Shown: piece by piece, positions 44,633 through 53,656 of the stretch
Numbering within the stretch: the stretch's first letter is position 1
Layout: each line of letters opens with the position of its first letter
Source of the DNA: an uncultured bacterium
Lineage (GTDB): Bacteria; Actinomycetota; Actinomycetes; S36-B12; CAIYMF01
Length of the DNA: 64,000 nt
Assembly: GCA_903826575.1 (NCBI GenBank)
Contig: CAIKEU010000069.1
Span: 1-64,000 of the forward strand
Direction of reading: 5' to 3'
Made by a program: the position numbers and the translations under genes
Notes under the pieces: model-generated
The model's database searches: none
What the model was told of the DNA's origin: nothing
Seen by the model: the letters and a program-made list of their open reading frames with translations, nothing else

Positions 44633-46350
44633 GACTCATCAGCCTCGGTAACGCCGTCCGCTATCCACCGGCGGATCGTAGTTTGTAAGCCGTCCAGACC
44701 GAAGGGCTTACTTAGGTAGTCATTCATCCCAGAACTCAGGCACTCCGCCCGCTCAGATTCCGCGACGTGCGCAGTCACCGCGACGATGGGAACGTCAACC
44801 TTCGTCGCTCCACCATCTGAACTTCGCCAACGGCGAGTGGCATCGCGACCGTCGAGGTCAGGCATCTGAACATCCATCAAGATCAAGCCGTATTCGCGTT
44901 CAGCCATAGCCCTAAGTGCGTCGAGGCCACCGTTAACGACATCGGCCTGCATTCCCAGCCGGGTCAACATCGCACCAGCGAGCTTTCGGTTGATCTCATT
45001 GTCATCAACAAGCAAGATTCGTCGATTCGCAGCTCGGACCGGACCATGTTCTTGGTACTGAGTGGCAACAACAATCCGAACCACATGATCTTCATTCTGG
45101 CCTTGCGACACGGTGAGAAAACCGCCGAGAGCCTTGGCCAGCCGAGCCGCTTGGCTAATGTCATCGTCCCCGGTCACCCGCGCATCGGTATCCCAGAGCG
45201 CAAAGACAGCCGAACTCGACACCGTGGCCGCCAACGTGTCCGGCGACACCTCGAGATCTATAACAATGTTGGCTTCTTGAGACGTAGCTGCAATGTGCGA
45301 CAACACCAAAGCAGTCAATCGAGTCATTAACTCGGTGTTGAGGTCGATAACCGCATCAAGCGGTCCGTGAATCCGAACATCTATCGATGTTTCGTCGAAA
45401 GACCGCTGGGCCGAGACAATCGCATCGGCAACTTCCTGCATCCGAACAGAATTGCGTTCACCGGCGAAACGTCTATCTGAACGATCGATCACGCGAACCA
45501 GCCGGTTGAGTAGTACGGGCAGGTCGCCATCATCCACGGAAGCCTCATCGATCGACCCGTCGTGGGAATGGTTGACATTACGGACATTTACGCGCGCATC
45601 ATGAGCCAAGAACGCGATGAAGGCATCCCTCGCCTGATCAGCTACCGCATATGAGCGTTCAACCTGCTCAACTTCCTTCGTCCTTTGGGCAAGCAGTTCT
45701 TCCAAGCGTCGGCGGTCTTGTAAATCCCGCTGGCGGCTGCGATCCCATTCGACCGCCCGTCCCAATTGCGCACCGAAGGCGGGAGCTAACTGCAATAAGC
45801 GCTCGTCGGGCGTGCGGACCCGAGGGTCAAAAAACTCAATGACTGCAACAACATCGACCCCAGCGATGACGGGAAATCCCCAAGCGGCGCCCACCGTCAA
45901 TTCGGGCCTGAGCAGGAATTGGCCACCGAGCCGCACATCGGGGAGCCACACGGTTTGGTGCGCGGAAGCAATCTGACCGGGCAAATCCTGGGGCGGGATG
46001 AACCGCCTATCTAACGTTGCTGTGATTGTCCTTTCCAAGAACTCCACATGGTTTGAATCCGCATCCCAAATATCGGCACTGACAAGAGCACCAGACTCAT
46101 CAGGCACTAGAACATGCGCCACCGCGAATCGACAGTGCCGGCGAATCGCTTTCGCGGCCGACGTAAGTGCCGACTGCGAGTCGTCACTTTCGTTGACGAT
46201 AGTTGCGATGGAACCAAGGAGTTCAACCTCGCGCGCATGTTCACGAACGCGGCGCATTTGTAGCTCCGCCGTGGCCTCTGCCTCACGCCGCGCTGCATTT
46301 TCACGCGCCGCTCGACGTTCGAGCCGGGCTAAGGTCAACTCATAACTCAC
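44629..46350 (-). CDS. GAF - degenerate histidine kinase core - receiver protein
   Basis: 573 aa from GTG 46350 (a longer start at 46374 also possible). An N-terminal coiled coil (RRAARENAARREAEATAEL) is followed by a GAF domain (about 50-200) and a second coiled coil. A degraded HisKA-like segment comes next (DAFIAFLAHDARVNVRNV, lacking the Pro after the H-box). The HATPase-like region has no recognisable N, G1 or G2 box. The C-terminal receiver is intact: ILLVDDNEINRKLA, LMDVQMPDLDG, VAVTAH and YLSKPF. It overlaps the upstream H-NOX gene by 4 bp (GTGA). It is likely a phosphate acceptor or phosphate-gated output, not a kinase. Confidence 0.85.
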   Translation of the reverse strand: MSYELTLARLERRAARENAARREAEATAELQMRRVREHAREVELLGSIATIVNESDDSQSALTSAAKAIRRHCRFAVAHVLVPDESGALVSADIWDADSNHVEFLERTITATLDRRFIPPQDLPGQIASAHQTVWLPDVRLGGQFLLRPELTVGAAWGFPVIAGVDVVAVIEFFDPRVRTPDERLLQLAPAFGAQLGRAVEWDRSRQRDLQDRRRLEELLAQRTKEVEQVERSYAVADQARDAFIAFLAHDARVNVRNVNHSHDGSIDEASVDDGDLPVLLNRLVRVIDRSDRRFAGERNSVRMQEVADAIVSAQRSFDETSIDVRIHGPLDAVIDLNTELMTRLTALVLSHIAATSQEANIVIDLEVSPDTLAATVSSSAVFALWDTDARVTGDDDISQAARLAKALGGFLTVSQGQNEDHVVRIVVATQYQEHGPVRAANRRILLVDDNEINRKLAGAMLTRLGMQADVVNGGLDALRAMAEREYGLILMDVQMPDLDGRDATRRWRSSDGGATKVDVPIVAVTAHVAESERAECLSSGMNDYLSKPFGLDGLQTTIRRWIADGVTEADES

Positions 46351-46883
46351 GTTGTCGTCACCCTCAGAGTGCACTCGTCATCGCCACGCAACATACATGT
46401 GGTCTGCACAATTTCAACGGTCTGACCATAATGCTCAGCCGCCCCGAGAATCAGCCCCTCGGCGAAATCACATCGCTGCCGTGCCGAGCGATAACCAAGT
46501 TCAAGCGTTTGTTCATCGACGACCTTGTATACAAAGTTCGGAACCTCCGCCCCCGGGTACATATTGCGAACCTCAGGATGAACCACAGAATCTATGCTGA
46601 GCAGGAAGGACAGCACATCATCGTGATTGGTGAAGAATTCGGGGTACCGATCATATATTCGACTGATCCCCTGATGACCGACATGGCGGATCACGCCAGA
46701 CGGCGTAGCATTTACGCGGTCCGCAACAGCTGCGGCAATTGCTAACAGGTCGGAATCAGGATAAGTGCCCAGCGAGGTGTACGCACCAAAAACGCCTGAA
46801 TCATCGATGACGTTATCCCAAGCGTCAATACCGTTTTCAGCAATCACCACTGATTCAACGATGTTGAAAATGATCCCCTTCAT
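46347..46883 (-). CDS. H-NOX (haem nitric oxide/oxygen binding) domain protein, copy 2
   Basis: 178 aa stand-alone H-NOX. It has the N-terminal MKGIIFNIVE, the proximal haem His102 in SIDSVVHPEVRNMYPG, and the YxSxR propionate-binding motif (Tyr131-Ser133-Arg135, YRSAR). H-NOX proteins bind NO (and sometimes O2 or CO) and control a partner kinase. No distal Tyr for O2 binding was identified, which would favour NO, but this is low-resolution. It follows the hybrid kinase by 13 bp. Confidence 0.92.
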   Translation of the reverse strand: MKGIIFNIVESVVIAENGIDAWDNVIDDSGVFGAYTSLGTYPDSDLLAIAAAVADRVNATPSGVIRHVGHQGISRIYDRYPEFFTNHDDVLSFLLSIDSVVHPEVRNMYPGAEVPNFVYKVVDEQTLELGYRSARQRCDFAEGLILGAAEHYGQTVEIVQTTCMLRGDDECTLRVTTT

Positions 46884-46896
46884 GACCGGCGTCCCG

Positions 46897-49308
46897 TCAT
46901 TGCCGACTTACCAGAAGCCGATCAAATTGATCGCGTAATTCCGATAGATCCACTGGCTTTGATAGCAACCCGTCCATCGTGGCTGCCCGACATCTGGCAG
47001 CAAGATCCTGATCGATCTGATTAGCAAGTGCAACGATCGGGATGCGGGCTACCCGCGGATCGGATGAAGCGCGAATTGCTGCTGCTACTTCAAACCCATC
47101 CATGTCCGGCATATCGAGATCGAGAAGAACTGAGGTGTAGCGCACCCGATGGGATAACGCATCGAGTGCATCAGCACCGGAGGCGACGGCTCGGTGGGGC
47201 ACGCCAAGGCGAGCAACCTGTCGACTCAAGAGGGCGCGGCTGGCCTCGGAATCGTCAACGATCAACGCGGTATCAACAATGGGCGCAGGCTCAATGCTCT
47301 GCGGACGAATTCCAACGTCCCAACTCTCAGTCACAGTGGGCATGGGGATAGCAAAACGGAAGCGGGAGCCCTCACCTACTACCGAGACGACGGACAGCGA
47401 TCCGCCCATCAGAGATGACAACCGATGAGCAATGGCCAGGCCAAGCCCGGTGCCATCCTGTCCGGCCTTTGCCTGGACGAACGGATCGAAGATCGAGCTC
47501 ACCCGGTCGCGGGGAATGCCCTGCCCGGTATCGCGAACTTCAAATGCAACAACCTCACCGCCACTGCTATCACGATCTACCCGCACCTCGATGTCAACTG
47601 ATCCGACGGAGCTGAACTTCACTGCGTTGTTGGCAAGGTTGAGAAGGATTTGTCGCAATCGACTCCCGTCACCAAGGACGAGCTGGGGCATCAGCGGGTC
47701 GACCGTGGCGTTGATCGACAAGCCCTTCTCGGACGCTTGGGCCGACAGCAGAGTACGAACACCGTTCACGACGTCGCGGACATCGGTTGGGCCGATATTC
47801 AACTCGATCCGTCCAGCTTCGACCTTCTCATAGTCGAGAATGTCGTTGATGATGCTGACCAAGGCCTCGGACGACTGACTGATTACATCGATACCTTCGC
47901 GCTGATCTCGATCGAGCGGAGTACCGCGCAAGAGATCGATCTGAGCGATGATCCCGTGCATTGGAGTACGAATTTCATGGCTCATGGTGGCTAAGAACTG
48001 TCCCTTGGCGTCGGATGCCGCCAACGCCATGTCGCGAGCGCGTGCCAGAGCGTCCCTGTCACGAACCCGATCCGTCACGTCCTCAAATAGCCAAATTGCC
48101 CCGACGGTCGCGCCATCATCCAAGATGACTTGGAAATCAAATTCAAGGATTCGCCCATCGCTGAGATTGAGCACTTGGCCCATCGCCGGCCAACGTCGAC
48201 CTACGAATTCCTCGGTACGACGCAGGAACGCGGCCGGATCATCGGCTGGCGGGACCAAGCGACTAATAGCGGCAGACACCGGTAGACCAATCAGAGTTTG
48301 ATGGTCGAGGTCTGAGCGGAACATCGCACACAGGGCTTCGTTTGCAAGCACTACCGAGCGAACCGAATCCTCAACCAAGACGCCGTAGCGCATGTTCCCC
48401 AACAGCGAGGTCATGCGGGCACCTGATTCAAGTACCTTCTGCTCGTCCAATTTCGCCTTGGTGATATCGAGCATGAAGCCGAGCCTGCGTCTTTCCCCGT
48501 CATCGTCCTCGATGACGGAGTCAACCGCACGAACCCATTTCGTCCGCCCATCGGCCGTGATCACTCGGAATTCCTCATCAAAGGGTTGTCCGTCGCGGTC
48601 GGCGGCAATGTGCGAGCGCCATACCCGTTGGCGGTCATCGGGATGCATCATTTCGAAGAAGAAAGCCGACTCGTTCAGCCAACGATCGAGTGGATAGCCG
48701 AACATCTCTTCGGTCTGTGGCGAGACGAATTCTGCAGCCGCAGTCGGGCCAAGGCGGTCGATATACATCGCCAATGGCTGCGCCTCGACCAGTTTGCGAT
48801 AACGCGACTCCGCACGTCCCAACTGGCGATTAGCAGCTCTTAGCTCAGCCGCGGTGTCTTGTAATTCCTGATTAAGCAGCCTGAGATTATCGAGGCTTCG
48901 ATCCTGACCTTGACGAAGGAAAAGTAAGTCAGGGGTCTGGTCCGTGGGGGCAAAATCAGAGGACGACAGGCCCAAAGTCTCCAGCTCGGCCGATGAATTT
49001 ACAACGGGTGACCCAACCAGAAGCACGCCGTGGGGCTCGACAGACGGGACGGCCTGAAACCTGAACTGTGTCAGCGACTTCTTAAACGTCATCAAGATCA
49101 GTGTTCCGGCATGACGACGCAACGAATCTGCATCTGTCAACGACGCGGGACGTACCGGATCAAATAAATCCCACAGCAGTTGCTGCTCGGCAAGAACACC
49201 CAAGCGTTCAAATGACGATCCCGTACGAATGACGCGAAGGTCGTCGTTCAGGAATAGTCCGAAGGGAGCTACCCGATCGAGATCATGACTATCGATGCTG
49301 ATCTGCAT
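46897..49308 (-). CDS. HNOBA-PAS-PAS hybrid sensor histidine kinase
   Basis: 803 aa. The N-terminal domain (about 1-145; APFGLFLNDDLRVIRTGSS, LWDLFDPVRPAS) resembles the haem-NO-binding-associated (HNOBA) module of guanylate cyclases. A short coiled coil links it to PAS1 (about 170-285) and PAS2 (about 300-415). HisKA follows, with His444 in FLATMSHEIRTPMHG. HATPase has NLANNAVKFS, DTGQGIP and GTGLGLA. The receiver (about 680-795) has the phospho-acceptor Asp730 in LLDLDMPDMDG. It lies between two H-NOX genes (5 bp and 13 bp). It is the likely signalling core: H-NOX docking on HNOBA, autophosphorylation, transfer to its receiver and on to Hpt. Confidence 0.92.
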   Translation of the reverse strand: MQISIDSHDLDRVAPFGLFLNDDLRVIRTGSSFERLGVLAEQQLLWDLFDPVRPASLTDADSLRRHAGTLILMTFKKSLTQFRFQAVPSVEPHGVLLVGSPVVNSSAELETLGLSSSDFAPTDQTPDLLFLRQGQDRSLDNLRLLNQELQDTAAELRAANRQLGRAESRYRKLVEAQPLAMYIDRLGPTAAAEFVSPQTEEMFGYPLDRWLNESAFFFEMMHPDDRQRVWRSHIAADRDGQPFDEEFRVITADGRTKWVRAVDSVIEDDDGERRRLGFMLDITKAKLDEQKVLESGARMTSLLGNMRYGVLVEDSVRSVVLANEALCAMFRSDLDHQTLIGLPVSAAISRLVPPADDPAAFLRRTEEFVGRRWPAMGQVLNLSDGRILEFDFQVILDDGATVGAIWLFEDVTDRVRDRDALARARDMALAASDAKGQFLATMSHEIRTPMHGIIAQIDLLRGTPLDRDQREGIDVISQSSEALVSIINDILDYEKVEAGRIELNIGPTDVRDVVNGVRTLLSAQASEKGLSINATVDPLMPQLVLGDGSRLRQILLNLANNAVKFSSVGSVDIEVRVDRDSSGGEVVAFEVRDTGQGIPRDRVSSIFDPFVQAKAGQDGTGLGLAIAHRLSSLMGGSLSVVSVVGEGSRFRFAIPMPTVTESWDVGIRPQSIEPAPIVDTALIVDDSEASRALLSRQVARLGVPHRAVASGADALDALSHRVRYTSVLLDLDMPDMDGFEVAAAIRASSDPRVARIPIVALANQIDQDLAARCRAATMDGLLSKPVDLSELRDQFDRLLVSRQ

Positions 49309-49313
49309 CGACG

Positions 49314-49859
49314 CTACTCGCCAATCTGAACACGAAAGAGATCATATGGTTGCTCTTGTGAGCGAGGACGTTCGTGCGTCACAGTGGTAGGCGTTTTGTA
49401 TAGGTCTCCGAGCCCTTCAAGGAGCCCCACCACGAACGGCGCCAAGCCCTCGCGATGGGAGCGGTACTCGACCATGACTCCACCGTCGAAATTTTCTGAC
49501 ACCGCGAAAGACGGTGGCACTAGTTCCGGATACAGATTCTGAATGCGTGCATGCATGAGGTCCATGTTGGATAGAACTGTCGTCACGCTAGTACCGGTGG
49601 CGCCCAGAATGTCTTGGTAATTCTCAGGACCAACACGAGAGGACCAAAAGTTACCGAATGCCCGTAAAAGTTCGTCAGCCGGTGTATCAAGTTCAACACT
49701 TGCCGCACCAACTAGGCGGTAGGTGATGTCGTCGTCGTAGTACAGCAACCCAACAAACGTCTCGGCAGTTTCAGCACGATTAGCAATGTTGGTCCAAGCC
49801 TGAGCACCCGCTTGTTCGGTGACAAGCCGCCGCATTGCCTCATTAATCAGTCCGTACAT
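49314..49859 (-). CDS. H-NOX (haem nitric oxide/oxygen binding) domain protein, copy 1
   Basis: 181 aa from ATG 49859; a GTG one codon earlier would give an odd MM start. The start is MYGLINEAMRRL, the proximal haem His103 is in NMDLMHARIQNLYPELVPP, and the YxSxR motif is Tyr132-Ser134-Arg136 (YRSHR). It is clearly diverged from the second copy (different N-terminal region and C-terminal tail), so the pair is not a recent duplication. It is followed at 5 bp by the hybrid kinase. Confidence 0.92.
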   Translation of the reverse strand: MYGLINEAMRRLVTEQAGAQAWTNIANRAETAETFVGLLYYDDDITYRLVGAASVELDTPADELLRAFGNFWSSRVGPENYQDILGATGTSVTTVLSNMDLMHARIQNLYPELVPPSFAVSENFDGGVMVEYRSHREGLAPFVVGLLEGLGDLYKTPTTVTHERPRSQEQPYDLFRVQIGE

Positions 49860-49917
49860 CACAACCCCCTGGCAACAGCACGGCGGATCCGCGCAACAGC
49901 TTCACGCTTTGAGCCGA

Positions 49918-50604
49918 TCAGGCCGGCTCAAAGCGATAACCAACACCACGTAGTGTACGAATATGACGCGGTGAGGAGGCTGACTCGCCTAGCTTCTTGC
50001 GGAGCTTTCCCATGTGAACTTCGATGACGTGATCATCACCAAACCAGTCACCCCACACATGTTCAAGCAGTTGTTCGCGCGTGAAAGTCCGACGAGGACT
50101 GCCGGACAAAAGATCAAGGATGTCGAATTCAATCTTGGTGAGGTCGACATTGGCTCCGTCGACCATCACCTCGCGGGCAATCGGATCGATCACTAAGTGA
50201 CCGAACTCGCGAGACTCGCGAACCGGCGTAACTCTCGGTCGGCGACGCATTGCTCGAATACGAGCGGCCAGTTCACGAGGAGAGAACGGCTTCGTGACGT
50301 AATCATCTGCCCCAACGGTGAGCCCAACAATTTTATCGACCTCATCATCACGAGCCGTCACCATGACGATGTACGCATCGGAGAACAACCGAAGTTCGCG
50401 GCAGACTTCGACGCCGTCGGTATCAGGCAAGGACAGGTCTAAAATCACTAACTCGGGCTGCTCCGCTCGGGCATATTCAATCCCGCGTCGGCCCTGGGGG
50501 GTCGCAACAACGGCGTAACCCTCCTTCTCGAGCAGTCCCCGCACCAACAGGGTGATCTCTGGGGAATCCTCGATTACGAGGGCTTGCGCACGGTCACCGG
50601 TCAC
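49918..50604 (-). CDS. OmpR/PhoB-type response regulator
   Basis: 228 aa. Receiver (about 8-118) with VIEDSPEI, the phospho-Asp in LVILDLSLPDTDG, MVTARDDE and TKPFSPREL. Then a winged-helix Trans_reg_C (about 130-226) with RTFTREQLLEHVWGDWFGDD and HVIEVHMGKLRKKLGE. It is first in the H-NOX operon, 58 bp ahead of H-NOX copy 1, and is the probable DNA-binding output. The 446-bp region upstream may hold its target sites. Confidence 0.92.
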   Translation of the reverse strand: MTGDRAQALVIEDSPEITLLVRGLLEKEGYAVVATPQGRRGIEYARAEQPELVILDLSLPDTDGVEVCRELRLFSDAYIVMVTARDDEVDKIVGLTVGADDYVTKPFSPRELAARIRAMRRRPRVTPVRESREFGHLVIDPIAREVMVDGANVDLTKIEFDILDLLSGSPRRTFTREQLLEHVWGDWFGDDHVIEVHMGKLRKKLGESASSPRHIRTLRGVGYRFEPA

Positions 50605-51050
50605 CGGGGCTTCCCTTCCGCTGCGGGCTGTGAATCACGGCCACACGTTGCTCGTCATTGCTCATCGTCTCGATCGTGCCTAGCGTTCGTCGTACGTGTG
50701 GTGAACACCTCCACTGGTAACTAGCCGCCCAGTTTCGTACCCACTCGTTACGTGCTGTTACGGCCCCATCCTCAGGGGATGTAACCGAGTGTGACACTCA
50801 CGCGCACTTGATCGCGAGTTAATCCACCCGTTCGGAGGTAATGATCTGCTCGACCACAGCCCACCATAGGGTAACCAATCTCTACGCCAGATCATCGCGC
50901 ACTCAAGAGAACTTCGGTCATCCATCTGCGTTGTGAACACACAAAGTCACCCAACTGGCCTCCAAAAAGGCAGACTTCACTCCGCATGGTTCAGCAACGG
51001 TCACGCTGTGTCACTGCAGGACCAGATACTCTGAGGTGTGAGGGGGTCGG
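50605..51050. other. 446-bp divergent intergenic region (regulator / CoA-transferase)
   Basis: No gene seen. It contains a perfect 13-bp palindrome gagtgtgacactc (50787-50799) and imperfect dyads near 50698-50715 and 50930-50942. It also holds the AGGGGG ribosome site of the acetyl-CoA hydrolase gene (about 51041-51046). It is presumably the promoter region of both the H-NOX/regulator operon and the metabolic group to the right. Confidence 0.5.
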
Positions 51051-52301
51051 ATGAAACTCATCGCCTTAGCCGATCTGGCTACGCATCTTGGTCACTACAG
51101 CGATCCCACAAAGTGGGAAGCGGATGGTCCACCTCGCGTGGTGGTCAGCGGCAATATCGCCACCCCGCATGTCGTCTTAGCCGCCGTCGCCGAACAGTTA
51201 CCCCACATCACACTTCATGCTTTGAACGCCCAAGCCGGGCTCCCTGATCGACCGGGCATCACAATGGAAACCTGTTTCGTCGGGCCCGGGATGCGCAAGA
51301 GCAGCGCACTGACCTACATCCCGGCACGGTTATCGATGGTGCCTCAGCTGTTCAAAGCCACCTGCCCGCCAGACATCGTGATCGTGCACACGAGCCAACC
51401 TGTGGGCGGCAAAGTCTCGCTCGGCGTGGAGGTGAATGTTCTTCCTGCTGCGATCGAGGCGGCACGCGCGCGCGGTGGCACTGTCATCGCACAGGTAAAC
51501 CCTCAGATGCCCTACACCTTCGGGGACAGTGAGATTAGCGTTGGCGACATTGATTTCGGCATTGACGTAGACGCGGTCTTACCCTCACCACAATCGGTCC
51601 CGATAGATGACGTATCGCGGGCGATTGGTAACCGTGTTGCGCACCGGGTGGCCGACGGATCCACTTTGCAATTAGGAATCGGCGCAGTTCCAGATGCGGT
51701 GTTGGCTAGCCTCGAGGCGCGCAGGGGTTTGCGCATCTGGAGCGAAATGTTTAGCGACGGTGTCCTCGAGCTCGAACGCGCCGGTGCGCTCGATTCAGCA
51801 ACTCCCCTCGTCTCATCGTTCTTGTTCGGCTCTCAGGAGCTCTATGCATGGGTCGACCGCAACCCCCGCGTCACGATGTTGCGCACGGAAAAAACCAATG
51901 AGCCCGCCAACATCGCAGCCAACCCAGCGATGACGTCAGTGAATACCGCACTCGAGGTTGATCTCTACGCCCAAGCCAATGCCGCGAGGGTCGGTGGACG
52001 GATCTACTCAGGCTTTGGTGGTCAAACAGACTTCATTGTTGGGGCCCTGCATTCACAGGGTGGGCAGGCGATCTTGGCTTTGCGATCGTGGCATCCGCGC
52101 GCTGATGTCTCAACTATCGTGCCATTGATCGACGAGCCGGTGACGTCGTTTCAAGCTACCGCGATCATTACCGATCAGGGCACCGCGCCAATTTGGGGCT
52201 ATTCGCAACAGGCGCAGGCGAGGCATTTGATCGAGCAGGCCGCTGACCCTCGCGTTCGAGAGGAACTCTGGGAAGAGGCTCGTGCACTCAACCTCACCTG
52301 A
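51051..52301 (+). CDS. Acetyl-CoA hydrolase/transferase family protein (4-hydroxybutyrate CoA-transferase-like)
   Basis: 416 aa family I CoA-transferase. The catalytic Glu lies in NTALEVDLYAQANAARVGG, after DGVLELERAGALDSA. The C-terminal GGQTDFIVGALHSQGGQAILAL and AIITDQGTAPIWG are typical. It moves CoA between acetate and another acid such as 4-hydroxybutyrate, propionate or succinate. The true acceptor cannot be told. An excellent AGGGGG site precedes ATG 51051. Divergent from the H-NOX operon. Confidence 0.9.
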   Translation: MKLIALADLATHLGHYSDPTKWEADGPPRVVVSGNIATPHVVLAAVAEQLPHITLHALNAQAGLPDRPGITMETCFVGPGMRKSSALTYIPARLSMVPQLFKATCPPDIVIVHTSQPVGGKVSLGVEVNVLPAAIEAARARGGTVIAQVNPQMPYTFGDSEISVGDIDFGIDVDAVLPSPQSVPIDDVSRAIGNRVAHRVADGSTLQLGIGAVPDAVLASLEARRGLRIWSEMFSDGVLELERAGALDSATPLVSSFLFGSQELYAWVDRNPRVTMLRTEKTNEPANIAANPAMTSVNTALEVDLYAQANAARVGGRIYSGFGGQTDFIVGALHSQGGQAILALRSWHPRADVSTIVPLIDEPVTSFQATAIITDQGTAPIWGYSQQAQARHLIEQAADPRVREELWEEARALNLT

Positions 52302-52385
52302 GAGGTAAGCCGACCAACCCACTGCGCTTGGTTAGCACCGAACCGCGCAGCCGAGCACGGCACCGCACAGCGATAACGTGTACGC

Positions 52386-53600
52386 ATGCCCTCGCCGTCC
52401 GATACCGGTTCCCAAACCGCCGGCACGTCGAGTGTGCTTGCCTACGCGACCATGGCCACTGCCTCACGGGCAGTCACCGAGGCCATCGCGCCGGCCGTCT
52501 TGGTATCTGCACTCGCCACCGGCCACAGCGCTGGTCAGGGCGCAATCATTTTGGCTGGGGTCACTGGGCTGGCAGCGGTCGGTGGTCCGTTCATCGGGGC
52601 GACGTTGGACCGGGTAAGGCATCCTGGCCGAGTCGTCAGCATTGCGATCATTGTTTTGGCCGGCGGCGTCGGCCTACTTGCTTGGCTCATGCCCCACGCG
52701 CCCCTGCTATCCCTGCTGGTTATCGCCAGCATCGGTGGAATGGCTCAACCCGCGTTGACTGGCGGCCTGAGCTCACAACTGCCAAGTCTGGTACGCCCGG
52801 ATCAGTTGACGCGCGCCTACGGAATCGACGCAGCCACCTACAACATCGGCGCAATCGCGGGCCCGCCGCTGGCCGCGGCGTCAGTCGTCATCGGTCCCGT
52901 GGGACCTTTGGTCTTCACATTTGGATTACTGCTCGTCGCGCTAGCAATGCGGCCATTCGTGCCTTTTCCAACCAGAACCGAGCCGGGGATTCGGCACTCC
53001 CTCGTTCGAGACGTCACAACAGGATTCAACGGACTTTTCTCGACCCCATCGTTGGCGAGCGCCACATTAATCAACACCATCGGGTTTCTCGGGCAAGCTG
53101 GCTTCTTAGTTGGGGTGCCACTTCTGGTGATACTCCAGCAAGGATCTTTGGCCCACTCCGGTTGGGTGTTTGGCGCCTCGGCAATCGGTGGCGTTTTAAG
53201 TAGCGCGTGGATCGCTTACCGGCCGTTGAAGCATCTCGACGAGATCATTGTTGCCACCACGGTCATTGTCGGGTTGGCCCTGATCACTCTTGCGTTCTCA
53301 CCCTCATTCGTCGTGACGATACTGGCTGCCTTCGTGATCGGCGTTGCCGACGGACCACTATTAGCCGCGACGTTCGCTGTTCGCTCGCGGGAGGCGGCAC
53401 CGGAGATTCGATCGGTCGTCTTCACCACAGCGGCCAGCATCAAAACGTCCCTCTACGCAATTGCAGCCGCAATTTTAGGGGCAGTTTCAGATCATGGTGT
53501 CGGGCTGGTCTTTGGCATCGCCGCGATCATCCAAGTCATCGCATTGGTCTGCGCCAAAGTCACGACTACAGCCATGTTGAGCAGGGCAAACGTCCGCTAA
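52386..53600 (+). CDS. MFS transporter
   Basis: 404 aa, about twelve membrane segments. The loop after TM2 has GATLDRVRHPGRVV, a variant of the MFS A-motif (GxxxDRxxxR). Other features include a PFxFPTRTEPG central loop, and TM7-12 with glycine-rich packing. The family position and the substrate are not clear. It may export or import the substrate of the next gene. Confidence 0.88.
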   Translation: MPSPSDTGSQTAGTSSVLAYATMATASRAVTEAIAPAVLVSALATGHSAGQGAIILAGVTGLAAVGGPFIGATLDRVRHPGRVVSIAIIVLAGGVGLLAWLMPHAPLLSLLVIASIGGMAQPALTGGLSSQLPSLVRPDQLTRAYGIDAATYNIGAIAGPPLAAASVVIGPVGPLVFTFGLLLVALAMRPFVPFPTRTEPGIRHSLVRDVTTGFNGLFSTPSLASATLINTIGFLGQAGFLVGVPLLVILQQGSLAHSGWVFGASAIGGVLSSAWIAYRPLKHLDEIIVATTVIVGLALITLAFSPSFVVTILAAFVIGVADGPLLAATFAVRSREAAPEIRSVVFTTAASIKTSLYAIAAAILGAVSDHGVGLVFGIAAIIQVIALVCAKVTTTAMLSRANVR

Positions 53601-53656
53601 CCCATAGGATCGCGCTAGGGGATGCTCCACCAACTAGCTCAATGAGACGCGGAGAT

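Noticed and set aside
53207-53656. 150-residue N-terminal extension of the kinase-lyase fusion
   Set aside because: It lies inside the MFS gene in another frame and is arginine/cysteine-rich like out-of-frame sequence; the APH fold begins at 53657.
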